A stretch of 64,000 bases of DNA, taken from contig NOKP01000040.1 in the NCBI GenBank assembly GCA_002682825.1, positions 216,565 to 280,564 on the forward strand. The letters run 5' to 3'. The stretch comes from Neonectria sp. B-13 (taxonomy: Eukaryota; Ascomycota; Sordariomycetes; Hypocreales; Nectriaceae). Under the pieces are notes generated by a model. The model made no database searches, was not told the origin of the DNA, and saw nothing but the letters and a program-made list of their open reading frames with translations. How positions within the stretch are numbered: the stretch's first letter is position 1; each line of letters starts with the position of its first letter. A program made the translations under genes and the position numbers. Positions 44,674 through 57,652 of this stretch are shown in pieces.

Positions 44674-47600
44674 ATCTCGTGTTCCGCAAATGAATCAAGC
44701 GGCAAGGCGGATAGCGCACAGTACCTGCAACTTCCTAGGGACTTACCAAGCAACTAGTCTCTCTACCGCCTAACAGGTACCTTGGACACCGGATCGACCG
44801 AGATCTCTGGCAAAGGGAAGTTGCCGGACTTTAGAGTTGAAGAGCATGAGGTATAAGTAGATAGTGTATTTATAAGGCTTGTCTAAACTCCCACTCAGCT
44901 ATTCTTACCTATTTACAGTCAGTCTTAAGAATTATGTACATCTTAGTAGGCTTTATAACTTAAGTTTATTTATCTAAGATGGCCTATATAAGCTCTATAG
45001 ATTGACTAATACTACTTTTACAATAAGATTTACTATTAATATTAATAAGTAGCTAGAGTCTTTTATAAAATAAGCAAATTCATAGATAAAGATACTATAT
45101 TAACCTAGTATTAATAACTATTATTATATATATCTCTTTAATAGTCTATTATTCCTAGCTCTACCTTTAACTCTTAACTTATTATATTTACTATTCTATT
45201 ACTATCTAGTAGTATTTAATCTTATGTAACTATCTTTACTCTACTTAGTCTAATAATTATAATATAATATAATAAATTATCTAAATATAGACCTAAAAGT
45301 AATCTATATAGTAAAACTTAATATCTTAATCTTAGTTCTAGGTTTAATAAGTAGAATATATATATATAATCTTTTTATTATATTACTAAGCCCTTTTATA
45401 CTTAACTAAATGCTAGTTATTAAAGTGATTATTCCTAATAGTTAAATAGTAGTATATAAAAGTATATTCCTTAAGGGAGAGTTACTTATTACTAATATAA
45501 TTTAAGTATTATCCTACTTATATAAGGAGAGGGAATTAATTAAGGCTAGGTTTAAGCTTACTATCTACTTTAGTTAGCTTAGATTTAAAGGGTAGTTAGG
45601 CCTTAATCTCTTGCTAAGTATAGTTATACTTAACTATTTCTTATTTATTATAGAAGGCTACTATAAGTTAAATAGCTTTAACCTTTTATATAAGGATCTT
45701 ATTCTTTATTAGATTATTAGGCTAATAGTAGAAGATATTTACTAACCTAGTATATTCTAGGATATATATATTAATGATAGGTTCTATATACTTCTTTTCC
45801 TTTTTGCCTTATACTTACTACTTAATGTTCTAAGTAGGATAATAGTAGAAATAGTCTTTATAATATTCTTTAATAATCTACTTATTATATTATATCTACT
45901 TTATATAGATTTTATTAATAAGCTTTTAGATTTATTTCTTATCTTTATAGTCTTTAATATAGTATTTGCCCTACTTTATTTATATATATTACTCTTTAAG
46001 CTTAATAATCTTTAGGTCTAGTGCTAGATTTACCTAGACTTTATTAGGTATTATATTTACTATAGCTTAAGGGTTATATATAAGGCTAATATAGGTAAAC
46101 AACTAGAATAGCTAACTCTTCTTTTTTTCCTCTAGGAATGCATTCTAAAGGTTAAAGTTAATAATCTTATTAAAGTAAGTGCTTTAGAAGATTATAAACT
46201 AAGGGTTTTAGTGCATTATCTAATTGTAGATAGAGTTAGGTATATCTCCTATAAAGAATAAATCTAGTTAGTATAATACTAAAGCTATAAAGTAGTAGTA
46301 AGATATGTATTTACTTAGTATAAATATATAAATATATACTATTAGTAGTATTTCTAGTGCCTTTCCTTATAAACCTAAGTGTTTATTTCCTCTTATATTC
46401 TAAGTTAAGACTCTATTAGCTAATATTATCTCTAAGCTTAGAATATAGTATAGCTTTATTAGTAGAGAGCTTTATATTATAATATTAGTAAAAGACTAAG
46501 GTCTTTAATATAAGTATCTTTTATTAAAGTAGAATATAGTACTTAAAGTATAATAGCTTTAACCTAAATATAATAGTTATATCTATTAAGCTTAAGGTAT
46601 TAAATGCATTATTATAAAGAGTAAGAATAAGAATAGTAGAAATAGTATAAAAGAATAGCTTTTAGGTTAAAGTAAAGTAGAAAATAGTCCTATTAAGACT
46701 ATTAGTATATAAAATACCTAAGTACTTACTATTTAGAATAAAGTATAAAAGAAATATATAGCTTAAGCTTATAGTTAATACTCTTATAATAGATAAACTT
46801 AATAGTTATAATTAGTATATATTACTTAATAATAAAGTATTAAATAATTATTATCTAAATATTCTTATAGTAGAAAGCTTTAGAATACTTATGTCCTATA
46901 GTCTCTTAAGTAAGAAGGCTCTAAAGCAGTTTATAGTCCTTGTTTAATAGTAAAGCTAAGTCTCTACTATTATCTAAAGACAATTAGATAGCCTTTTAAT
47001 TAAAGAGTTTATTAATAGAACTATCCTTTAGCTTCTACTACTTACTATTTATAAGCTTAGCTAATTGTATACCTATATAACATAGGAGCTAGTAGTAGTT
47101 AGTTAAGTTAAGGTAATACTATTTACTAGAGAAGATACTTATATTATATATAATATTAAACATTAGGATAATATATAGATTATTAATATTAAGTACTAGC
47201 TTATTATTAATGTTTAGTATATAGTATTTAAAGTAGGAAATAAGAATATAATAATAATACTAATTATATATTAGTAGAGCTTATACTTAGAACTAAATAC
47301 TTAACTAACTAGAACTAATATACTAGAAAGAACCTCTTAATATACTTTATATATCTTCTTAGTATTATTCTAGTCTATATACTAACTATTTACTATTATA
47401 TAAAGCTACTAAAACTAGCAAATGTATTTGTACCTACTGCTTTATAATATAATCTTATAGTATTTATAAATATAAAGGAAAAAGTCTTATATTATTCTAT
47501 AGTTAAGATTCTTAATTATTACTTTCTAATTATTAACCTTTATATTAATATAATATCTATATAAATAGAGTTAGTATATAAAGAGCTTATAAAGAGAGCT

Positions 47601-48512
47601 ATAATAATGCTTAATATATTATCTCTATTTATTAAAGATACTACTAATATTAATCTTAGTTTAATTAGAGTATTTAAGCTTAATAAAGTAGATATTGCCT
47701 AATTATACCTAATAAATAGTATACTCTTCTACTAAGAGTATAGGTTTCTACTTTATAGTTTGGTTTTATGCTTATTAGGCATTAAAGTATTTAAGGAAAG
47801 ATATATAGTTTTTATATAAACTAGCTTTAGTTATAGTTATAATAGTAGTTATAGAGTTAGTTAGCATTTAGTAAGAATAAAGGAAGTAGATAGACTAATA
47901 ATTAATAATGATTATAAGGAACTAAGGGAGTATAAAGGCTAGAGAATAAAATAAACAAGAGGGAAGTTAAGATAAGCTAAAAAGGATAACTACTGCTATT
48001 TATAGTCTAAGAGACCTATAGTAGCTTGTGCCTAACCTTAAGCAGTAAGCAATGGATTTATTGTAGGCAGTAGGAAACAATAAACTATACAAAGGATACT
48101 AAAATTAGATGCCTACTTACTAATGGAGGGGACTGAAACAGGGATATATCCTTTCTAAGGCTGCCCTAGCATATGTAGGGGATCTGTGCACAAGGGGCTG
48201 TACAAGTATATAGTACCTATCCTCCCTATCTTATTGCTGGTTCCCCTGCACTACTAGAGCCTCTAAAAACAGTAACACTTTCTGCTCAAAACAGCAGCCC
48301 CAGCAGCACTTTCTCTATTTATAGAGTAAAAGTTAATATATATATACTTATTAGTTTTTAAAATATATAAGTATCTATTTATTAAAATCTTATTAATTAT
48401 TATTAATATTTTAATTCAATTATTACTAGCTCTATATTCTATTAGTATTAGAATTTCTATAGTAATTTAATTATTATTAGCTCTAATAATAAGACCTATA
48501 AATATTATTATA

Positions 48513-48580
48513 TTACTAGCTATAGTAAAATGGAATATATACTCTACTAATATATAATACAACTATAACTTATATATAAT
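48513..48580. repeat. 68-bp direct repeat, mutated copy
   Basis: Pairs with 48843-48910. Reads TTACTAGCTATAGTAAAATG where the partner reads TTGCTAGCCACGGCAAAATG. All differences but one in the pair are G-to-A or C-to-T in this copy. Confidence 0.8.
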
Positions 48581-48842
48581 ATACTCCCTTAAATTATTAA
48601 GTATTAAAATAATCTATTGCTAAGTATTATCTTTTACTAGCTAGCTAGTATAGACTACTATAACTACTATAATATCTTTCTACTAGAGGCTATTATAGTC
48701 TAATATGTCTTTTTTATTACTTAGATTGCTATATTTAAACTTATAGTCTTATCTTTAAGTTTATAGAAGCAGATCTTTACTGAATATAGTAAAAGTTATA
48801 GGAAAGGATTTTAACTTTCCTCCTAGGCTTATAACTGTCATA

Positions 48843-48910
48843 TTGCTAGCCACGGCAAAATGGAATGCACACTCTGCTAATGCATAGTACAAGTATGACT
48901 TATATATAAT
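48843..48910. repeat. 68-bp direct repeat, nearly unmutated copy
   Basis: Keeps CpA/TpG-containing words (GGAATGCACACTCTGCTAAT) that are GGAATATATACTCTACTAAT in the partner at 48513. The spacing is 330 bases. Confidence 0.8.
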
Positions 48911-48960
48911 AGATATTAGAGCTAGTAATAAGACCTATAGATATTAGGGATATAGACTTT

Positions 48961-50182
48961 GAATTATAATTCTCTATGTATTAAGGGCTTTTAGAGCCAT
49001 CTATAGGCAGGTCTTATAGCAGCATCTTGCTTTGCTTTCTCTTTTCGAGAAGCATACTTCCGAGGTCGCCTACATGTTTCAGGTGTTTAGCCCATCGATG
49101 GCTACAAGCAGTACAACGGTGGTTGATTGAGTTAAGAGCCTCCTGAATGAACTCCAGCCCCTGAGACGACCATGAACTCCCAAATAGGCTAGTCTGGGGA
49201 CCGCCAAATTCCAAATGGTTAGTGCTATGACCGCTAAATTCTGACTGGCTGGAGCCTGGCCATGAAATTCTAAACAGGCTAGTACAGTGACCGCAAATCC
49301 CAAAAAGGTAATTTACGCGAGCCCAACGGCCTCAATGTCAAGACACATCACGGGGTATAGAATCCAGAAAAGCGCCAGAGGTACCTTGACAGGCACTAGG
49401 CACAGGAGTGGCGAGAGACCGCTGTTTGTGGTGCACAGCGGCAATGGGCAAAATACAAAGACCGGTCACTCTTGTCAGAAACCGCGGCCCGGTTAGGTAA
49501 TGAGCGACGGGGAATAACCCCGTACGATCGTATCGAGCAGTTAATGAGTTTCTCGGATGAGCCCGGCGATGAGGATGAATTCGAAAATTTTCTTGGGATA
49601 GGGCACAACTCTAAGCTGACACTATTGAGAAGCTGCAATGCCTGAGCAATTGGGTGAAAATGACTTGATTAGGAAACTCTACGTAGCAGTAGATGACGAG
49701 ACTATAGATATTTCGGGGTGACGACGAGATGCCTGACCCTTCATGTGACGGTTGGGTCTAACCTAAAGGTATAGGGTACTGCTCTGCCAGGCCTGAAGTG
49801 AGGTCCAGAGCGGGGAACATGTTGGACACCGGCGTGCTACGCTTTATACTCGATCAAGGAGTGGCAACGAGCGACCTTGAAGATCGGTCCTGCTGCGATC
49901 CTTTCTTCAAAAAGATGGGAAACACACAGGACCCCTTAGGTAGTCACATTAGTTACATGATACTCAACAGCGAAGCGAAAAGAAAAAGATTGTCTATATG
50001 CCTATTCAACCAGTTCTATTTTACACAAGGGTACGTGAGTGAATCAATGAAAGAGAAGGAGAAACGACTGAGAAGAGATGCACAACAGACTAGTAGTCCG
50101 GCGACTGATTTGAATGTAGCATAATTGACTGGACCCGAGTGAACTCAGAGAGTCTAAGATGCTTACTCGACACAAATATAGC
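48961..50182. other. Gene-poor island 3' of the MFS gene
   Basis: Normal composition. At 49130-49310 short degenerate repeats (GACCGCCAAATTCCAAA-like) are visible. A plus-strand stretch at 49525-49645 reads PYDRIEQLMSFSDEPGDEDE, coding-like and acidic, but stops before and after prevent a gene call. The 108-codon frame at 49798-50124 (+) has no domain and overlaps the end region of the MFS gene; it is not supported. Confidence 0.4.
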
Positions 50183-52026
50183 TTAATCCTCTGTGTAGGT
50201 TGCGAACTTGCTGAGAGCTCGGAGCTTGGCACCATAGAAGAACAGCAGCCACATCCCTATGATACCAATAACGCTCAAGCCACCGAGGAGACTCGTGCCT
50301 TTGGCAAACCCAAGATTCTGATATAGTGGATGGGCGAAGAGAATGCTGCCGCTGGCCAGGGCACTGCGGAAGAAGTCGTTTGCAGCGAATAGAGAGGCAG
50401 CATACTGAGGGTAGCTGAGTGGGATATAGAGGAACATACACTGCAGCACGATGAAGACCGAGCCAGCATAGATCGAGACGCCAACAGTTGGGACGATCCA
50501 GTGAATAGAAGTCCGGGCTGTCCAGGCGAACAAAAATAGGCCAAGGGTAGGACCGAAGGATGAAGGTAAACCAGGTAAGAGAACGTTCTCTTGTGGGCCC
50601 ATGCCGACTTTCTTCATCCGTGGTGTGACCACAAAGTACAGTAATGAGCCATAAGCGAGAATGGCGACAATGCATCCAATGACGATGCAGAGAAAGACGA
50701 GACCAACTTGGCCTAGGTTCATATCGTAGAAAACGGGATAGACAAGTGGAAACACCTCAAAGTCTATACGATCAGTTAAAAGACTATGTCAAGTCAGAGG
50801 ACACTTACAGGAGTAGTAGATGCCATAGACGATAGCCGAGTAGACCTGGACAAACATGACGGCTGGGTCTTTTAGAGTGATTTCTAACGGCTTGATCAAG
50901 GCATCTATAGTAATGCCCGAGACTGTCATGTGACTTTGGTCAATCTCGCTCTGGGACATTAGCTTCTGGCTGCCGGTAAGCTTGCGTAGGCGTTGGGCGC
51001 GGCGTAAGAGGATGTTAGGGCCACTCGTTTCGGGCATAAAGATAAAGAGAGCGATAAGCACCGGTGCCGATGCCCAGATAGACTCGTATAGGGACCAACG
51101 CCAATTTTTCGCTGGCACGGCGAATCCACTGAGGAGAGGGCCGAGAGAGGCTGTCATAGACTTAGCGAGCAGATTTTCAACGGCCAGCAGGAAGACTTAC
51201 GCCCACAGGACATCGCGGCAACCCAGGCAATCATTGCAAAGGGCAAATGTACCATGCTATACATATCGCTCATCGAAGCACCACCTGATGCTAAGCAAGG
51301 TGACCCGAAGAACCCCTGCAAGAAGCGCAAGACAATGAGGCCTGGAAAATTATCCACCAGGGCTGTTGGGATAGAGAGGACAACAAATAGGCCCATAGTG
51401 ATGATATATACAGGGCTGCGACCGATGCGAGGGATCTCACCGAGAGGTGAAAAGAGCAGTGGGCCAACGCCATAGCCTAGTACGTACATAGCGAGACCTA
51501 GAGTTGCCTTAAGATTGCTAACGCCAAACTTCTCCATGACACCTTGGGTTGATGATGTGTAGATCGCTGAACTCAGGTATACTACAAATGTGTAGAAGCA
51601 TATGAGCAAGGCGAGGAGCGCACGGCGCAGGTTAGACCAATTGTGCGGGTTGGCGGTATCTTCTTCGTCGTACCAATCGACTAAAATAGTACCGTCTTTG
51701 GTAGTTTTCGGCGTCAGGCGGGTAGATTTGTCTTCAGCAAATTCCTTGCTCTCGAGATCCAATTCGACCGCGTTGCTGACGTCGTGCTCCTCCTCTACCG
51801 CCTCTTGCTCGCGGTTCGAGTTAGAGATGTCTGAGGACGTAGCTGGCTCAGGCCGAGGTATTCTGTTGAGCCCTGCGTCGCTCATCATACGGATCCATGG
51901 CTCAGGAAACTTGAAGTTCGGCCGTTCTTCTGGGTATTTGAAAAGGCGATTGTTGGTGGAAAAGCGCACGAGCTGTCCCAAGGGGGCGTCTCGGACGACG
52001 TCATGAATCGATTCGCCAAAGGCCAT
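50183..52026 (-). CDS. MFS multidrug-type transporter (DHA1 family), three exons
   Basis: Plasma-membrane proton antiporter of the type that exports drugs, polyamines or secondary metabolites (family knowledge). Model: exons 52026-51201, 51150-50809 and 50763-50183, joining in phase to 582 residues. The two GT-AG introns are 50 and 45 bases. A cytosolic N-terminus of ~150 residues ends in the DHA1 signature NPHNWS. Twelve membrane segments can be laid out, beginning with ALLALLICFYTFVVYLSSAI. Motif A is SPLGEIPRIGRSPVY, and motif C-like AMSCGPSLGPLLSGF spans the first splice. Exon 3 begins FEVFPLVYPVFYDMNLGQ. The ATG at 52026 was preferred over an upstream non-ATG extension because MAFGESIHDVVRDAPLGQL looks like the usual start. 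It is divergent from the Zn2Cys6 gene at 52731, which probably regulates it. No stops or frameshifts; appears functional. Substrate unknown. Confidence 0.9.
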
Positions 52027-52730
52027 CTTGCCCCACTGACTACTAGATTGAGTCTGCTGAGAAGGTAGTTGCTCCGAAATATCAAGCGAAAATGTAGAGA
52101 GTGTCTGAAATAACAAGAGAGCAGGCAGACGACATCGATGGAGGACGGTCTCTACACTTATACGGCATCCGCGCGCGCAAAAACCGCCAGGCTTGCGGGG
52201 TAGCATGACTGATAATCTCCGTAGATATTGTGGTCATTTTCGATATTCTAGTCGTTATCCGTAGAGACGAGTGTCAAAAGGAAGAACAAGTTGCCCGAAG
52301 CTGCAATAACGTTGAAGTGGGGATGGCATTGTGTCTGAAGAGCCGAGCGATCTCGGCTCTTCAGCAAGAGACCGCCCGATTAGGTAATCGCCACAGGCTA
52401 TATCCGCGTGGGTATCGGATGTCGCTCACAAGCAACACTTTAGCGCCCTTTCGTCGACTGGCAACCTGTGGTAACCATCAATTAGCGGATCTCAGTTTCG
52501 CCGGGCTCAAGCCCTTCATAAGCAAGAAAATTACCAATCAACGTGGAACAAGTCAGCGTTTGACCGCTTTTCCGGAGGTTCCGAACCACCAGCCTATCTG
52601 CGTTCCTTTCCTTGACTGCCTACCGCCGACCTTTGTACTCCATTGACGTTACGATCGCGTAGAGCTCGAGTTCGGTTTTAGGAGTTTGCGCCCTCTGGCG
52701 ATTCGATTACATCTGTCAGACTTTGTGAAG
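52027..52730. promoter_or_regulatory. Divergent promoter region between MFS and Zn2Cys6 genes
   Basis: A 704-bp non-coding interval that must contain both promoters and 5' leaders. Frames inside it lack domains. The left 180 bases are CT/AG-rich leader-like sequence of the transporter. A perfect inverted repeat near the centre is a candidate operator. Confidence 0.7.
52335..52364. promoter_or_regulatory. Perfect 13-bp inverted repeat with CCG-N8-CGG core
   Basis: Arms CTGAAGAGCCGAG and CTCGGCTCTTCAG around CGAT, with no mismatch. The core holds an everted CCG/CGG pair spaced by eight bases, the half-site type bound by dimeric Zn2Cys6 proteins (family knowledge). It sits about 310 bases upstream of the transporter start and 367 bases upstream of the regulator start. 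The assignment as the site of the adjacent regulator is an inference. Confidence 0.6.
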
Positions 52731-54891
52731 ATGAATCCAGAGATACGAAGCCGCAATTCTAAACGAAACTCCACAGCGTGTGAGCATTGTCGGGCGGCCA
52801 GAATCAGATGCCAGGCCAGCGAGCAGCCAGGGGTGTGTGAAAAGTAATGCATTAAACAATTTCAGATTTTCCTTTCATGCTTATAGTCTCTATTAGATGT
52901 CTCGCCTTGAAAAGAGAGTGCATCTCCCGTACTAGGCCACGGCCTCGCCGATGGGCACGCATATGGGGGTAAGAACCATGTGTTGCTGACCTCTAGATAT
53001 TTTCTAACGATTCCCCTATCTAGAACGGGAGACACGGGACCCTCGCCGCAGTCACCCGGCCATCTTGGCACCTTCAGCATCCACTACACCGTGCCAGTCA
53101 AAGCGGATCTCAATGATAACTTCGAAACCCTGCGGGAGATGCATGATCAGGCTCTTGATGCCGTACTCATTGAGGAAGATCCTGTTGATAGCTCGCAAAG
53201 TGCAAGCCAATCAGTCAGCCTCCCAAGCCCCTCAAGTTTATCAAATCAATCTCATCCAATCTCCGACATCTGGCGTCAGCCTTTATTCGATATGGCATCC
53301 GCGGAATCTCTCCTGAATACCTTCAAGTCTATGGTTAACTACCTACCGTTTATAGTCTTTCCCGACGACTCTCCTATCTCGTATCTCGCTACCACAAGAC
53401 CTTTCACCCTGCTGTCTATCTTGACTGTAGCTTCGGGATCGAGAATGGTGCAGAAACACGCATTATATGATGATGAGTTTCGAAAAGCTCTAGGTCTGAA
53501 GTATATCTCTGGTGGGGAGAAGAGTCTCGAACTACTGCAGGGCCTATTAATATACTGCGCATGGTATGTCTGGTTGTTGAACTAGTTCTATGCATCTCCG
53601 TCTCACGTCACAAGGTATCCTTTTCACTTGCGGCCTAAAAACGGACAGTTGGTTCACTGTTTACGAATCGCCGCTGATCTTATTCGCGACCTTCATTTGG
53701 ATGAAGACTTCCTCACAATGCCTGATCCGTTGGGTCGGGAAGTGACAGACGATGAACTTGACAAGATCCGAGCATATCTCGCCTATCTATATCTTGTGTC
53801 TACGTAAGGTGCAATGTCCTCAAATTCACTTATGCAAATGATTCTTACTTCTGAGCCCCCTATAGGTATATCGTTATATGGAGAGGGGAGAGAGATTTAC
53901 CCACCAACTATCCCCCTTGGGCCACTACCGCCGTCGACATCCTCCAACACAACGCCCAAGTCGACGGCGACAACACGCTCGTGGCTCTAGTCCGCCTGTC
54001 CAGTCTCTTTTCCGATGCATCCAAGGCTATCAATGAGAGAGACGTGCAGACCGTGCAGAATAGTCGACTGATTTTTATTGGTCTTGAACAACAATATCAG
54101 GAATTGCAGCACAGCATGAACCACCCTATCATGGGATTCGGTACGTCGAGCTGGGTGAATGTGAACGTGCGGGAGAGAGACTGATGCAGTGTAAAGGAGC
54201 GACACGAATGCAGGCGATGTTTGTCGATGTATTCCTTGACTGCGGGAGCTTACTCGCCTTCCCCGTAGCGAAGACCTACTTGTCTGCCAAAACAACTTGC
54301 TTTCCTCCGTCATTATCCAAGATCTGCAGTGCCACGAAGAAGATAAGAGCTTTTCTGGACTATGTGGGCGAACTAGAAGATTCGTCGCTCCTTTCATTTA
54401 CAGTCAATGACTGGACTCGGCTCATTGTCGTCCTTACACTATCGTTCCGCTTATCATTCCCGCTTTCGCTATGTCCTGATTTTGATCCGGCGTGGGCCCG
54501 CTCCCAACTTCAACTGGATCAATTCCTATCTAAAATGTCGCATGGTGGAGATGCCACAGCTTCAAACGATCTTCTGTCGGCCAGTCGCGCTGTGCTAGGT
54601 CTTGCTAAGTCGAAATACGACCGTCGGCTGGGCTCACTTGGAGGACCACCATCCGTCGCCCCAGCGAGCAGGGTTTTTGGGTGTCCTGTGATGGACGGAA
54701 GCTTGAGAACATCTGTGGAACAATGGGACCCCAACCTCACGAATTTATCGGGGTGGACCGATGCCGGCGAGCCGAAGAATCTTCCCCTATTTCACGATGT
54801 ATGGGCAACGATGACCATGGGATGGGGAAACGCCAGTGACATACCTTGGGATACAGTTGAGGAGGGTTTATGTACGTCGCATCAGCTCTGA
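52731..54891 (+). CDS. Zn2Cys6 fungal transcription factor, six exons
   Basis: Nuclear regulator, probably pathway-specific for the divergent transporter. Model: exons 52731-52843, 52897-52968, 53024-53563, 53615-53803, 53866-54154 and 54214-54891, all phases matching, giving 626 residues. Introns are 51-62 bases, GT-AG. The zinc cluster spans exons 1-2: ACEHCRAARIRC, then PGVCEKCLALKREC after the splice, i.e. C-x2-C-x6-C-x8-C-x2-C-x6-C. A basic linker follows (RTRPRPRRW). The middle homology region is in exons 3-5 (SILTVASGSRMVQKHALYDD, HCLRIAADLIRDLHLDED, AYLAYLYLVSTYIVIWRGE). The C-terminus has FHDVWATMTMGWGNASDIPW, acidic/aromatic as in activation regions. The ATG at 52731 has an A three bases upstream and gives the usual short N-terminus before the cluster. 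No RIP damage. Confidence 0.9.
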
Positions 54892-55250
54892 AGGCGAGCT
54901 TACCCCGGGAAGTCGACGCGAGATAACCCCATGTTGCGTGTTACTTGTCGGAAAGCTCAGAAACGATTTTGGTTACTACACAGACTACTTCGCCTCCGAT
55001 TACATTTTCGACTTCTTAGTGTCTGTTTTAAAATTTGACAGACTCTATTGATACGCACCCAACTCTCAATTCGTACGCACCCCCCCACATTCAGCCACAA
55101 TGCCTCTGACATTGCCCCGTGAGCTATGTCTCTGGCATTTCCAACAATGCGGCCTACAACCATGGAAAATACAAGACTAGTCCTACCCGGCGGGTTAACT
55201 AAGCAGGCTTCCCCCTCTCCTATCAGAGAGGGGGCATTACAACCTATTTC
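54892..55250. other. 3' flank of the Zn2Cys6 gene, border to repeats
   Basis: Normal-composition sequence without gene. It contains a hairpin-like GAGAGGGGG/CCCCCTCTC pair near 55210-55233 (CCCCCTCTCCTATCAGAGAG) that could help end transcription. AT-rich mutated DNA starts near 55260. Confidence 0.45.
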
Positions 55251-56095
55251 TTGGTCACTGCTGTTTCTTTCTTCTATAACTTTAATATAAGTTATATTAT
55301 CTAATTGATAATTTAAAATTAAGATAAAAATATCATATAATATATAAGCCTTTAATAGTATATATCTAAAGTTCTATTATATATTTTCCTAAAGGCTAAA
55401 ATATTATAGTTAATTAAAGCTATACTTTATACTTACTATTATATCTTTAGAATAGTAATATTCTTATTTATTACTTTAATAGTTCTTAGTTCTTTATTAT
55501 TTAAGTAAGTATTATATATTTAATTATAGTTAAATTTACTATATTCTTTAGTTTATAATTAATTCTTATTTTAATTCTTAATTTCTTATATTCTAATTCT
55601 TATTTACTAATTTAAAAAAGTATGTATAATAACTTAAAGCTAAAGCTTTAAGATAATCTCAATATTATTCTTATTTTTACTTTTCTTATTAAATAGCTAA
55701 GATAATTCTTATAATAAAACTATTAAAATAAAGTTATTAGAATTAATATTAGAATTATTAGCCTTATTAGCCTTATTAGCCTTATTAGTCTTATTAGCCT
55801 TATTAGCCTTATTAGCTAAGATTATAATTAAGTTAATTATAATATTACTTTATATTTAAGTTAATACCTTTAGAATAGTAAAAAAATACTTTCTATTATA
55901 TATTAAATAATAGTATAATCTTTATATATTACTTTCTTTAATCTATTTCTTTTTTCAAGTCTTAATTACTTTAAGCTTCTTAGATATTAAAAGGCTATAG
56001 TATTATTCCTAGTTTATAATAACCTTAATAGCCTCTCTTTCCCTCTTAGCCTTAATAGTAGTTTAATTATATAAATAGAATCTTAAAGGCTTACT
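55251..56095. repeat. RIP-mutated sequence with 9-bp minisatellite
   Basis: TpA-rich, no genes. At about 55757-55815 seven units of CTTATTAGC occur in tandem. The rest is not assignable. Confidence 0.55.
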
Positions 56096-57012
56096 TATTT
56101 AGATATAATAATCCTTAATAGTATATACTTAGAGAAAAGGCTAAAGGTTAAATAGTATAAAAGAAAATAGAAAAAACAATAGTATAATAAGCTTAATACC
56201 TAAGCCTAAGGTAATAATAACTTAAGGAGATAAAAGTTTCTACTATAAAGTTAAAATGTAAGTTTTACTACTTTAATCAGCTAGAAAAGCTAGACCTTAG
56301 AAAAGGCTAAAACCCCTTAGGATAAAAGCCTAGCCTTTACACTTTTTAGATTACTTATCTCTTTATATTCTATTTAACCTTCTAAATAATATAATAATTA
56401 TACTATTAATTATATAAGATAACTACTATCTAAATTACATTATCGCTTAGTAAGCTCTTACTAAGCTATATATATAGGCTTTTATATAACCTATATATTA
56501 AATTAAAAGAATATCTAAGCCTTATTTCTATACTATAAATTATAGCTTAAAAGTCTAGCCTAGGGCATATAAAATAGCCTATAATTAATTGCTTTAGACT
56601 TAAGAAATTAGTCCAATTAATAGTCTTTAGCTATAATATTCTACTATAAGATAGAATCCAGCTTAATATAGCAATAGCCCAGTGGATTGCAATAGAACAG
56701 CTCTTTCTAGAAAGGCTAGCTCTAAAGCTAGAAAGGAATAGCAATATTACTACTATAGAGAAGGAGTTCCTTAAGAAGCTGTACAACTGTATTAGAAACC
56801 GAGGGAATCTGGTCATCTCTAACATTGGCCACAAAGCTGCATAGAGGGATTTGGCGGAGGGAGTTCTGGGAAGCTGGAGGGGGCAGAAGTCAATAATTAG
56901 GTTCAAAATCCAAAGATCTATCCCCCTGTTAAGCTTAAGCAAAGGAAACATATAACTGTTTAGTACAATTGCAGATAGGTAGAAATAGTAGTCTAAACAG
57001 TAGTTTTAACAG
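56096..57012 (-). mobile_element. Dispersed ~1-kb repeat, copy B
   Basis: Inverted copy: starts with the end motif (TTTAGATATAATAATCC), carries AGAAAAGCTAGACCTTAGAA near 56280 and ends with CAGTAGTTTTAACAGT. Its right part (56640-57000) is less mutated: GCCCAGTGGATTGCAATAGA is retained here and in the copy at 60586. Confidence 0.65.
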
Positions 57013-57589
57013 TGAAAGGCTTACTTATAAAGATAGCTTTATAAGCCTTATTAGCCTACTTTCTAAGCTTATAGAATTAGGCTTTTTAGACTTAATTATA
57101 CTATTTTACCTTCTTAAGTTATTCTTTATAAGCTTAATAAAAGACTATTTCTTTTAGCTAAGTTATTATTATATAACTATTATTAGTTTTAACTTTCTAT
57201 TTAGTCTTTATATAGTAATTCTTATAATAAATTTACTTTTACTATAAGTTAATATATTACTTATAAGCTAATTATCTAAAAATAGTAAGGTTTAAGAAAG
57301 TTTTAATATTTATAATCTTAAGTCTTATAAAGCTATTTAAAATCTTAAGCTTTTTCTATATTATTACAAGGTTTCTTTTTGCCTTCCTTAGTATAATATA
57401 TTCTTCCTATAAAAGCTTAAGAAATAATAGCTTTTTAAGGTTTTAAGCTACTTAGTAAAATAAACTTTATATAACCTTTAGCTTTAAAAGTATAAAACTA
57501 GCTCTTTTAAAGCTAATATAAATATAATATATTTTAAAAGCTATATTATAAAGGTTATTCTATTAATTAAAAAAGCTATATTAACTGAT
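57013..57589. repeat. RIP-mutated spacer between repeat copies
   Basis: AT-rich sequence with no genes and no match to the ~1-kb repeat that I could see. A short fragment of the repeat start in plus orientation follows at 57590-57652. Confidence 0.45.
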
Positions 57590-57652
57590 TTTACTATTAA
57601 AACTATTATTTAAACTATTATATCTACTTATTTATAATTATATTAAATAGTT

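Larger units (their letters stand above)
44870..48960. repeat. RIP-mutated repeat block
   Basis: About 4 kb of TpA-rich DNA with no usable open frames. A less mutated patch lies at about 48030-48300. I found no recognisable domain. A pair of related 68-bp segments near the right end records the mutation pattern and is annotated separately. Confidence 0.6.

Noticed and set aside
44511..44753. Open frames through the N gap
   Set aside because: They exist only because undetermined bases are translated as X.
49798..50124. 108-codon frame downstream of the MFS gene
   Set aside because: Low-information sequence, no domain, and it runs towards the transporter 3' end; probably chance.
51154..52206. 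Start of the MFS gene at the long upstream non-ATG extension
   Set aside because: The first 60 residues are Cys/Arg-rich without similarity to transporters, while the ATG at 52026 gives a typical N-terminus.
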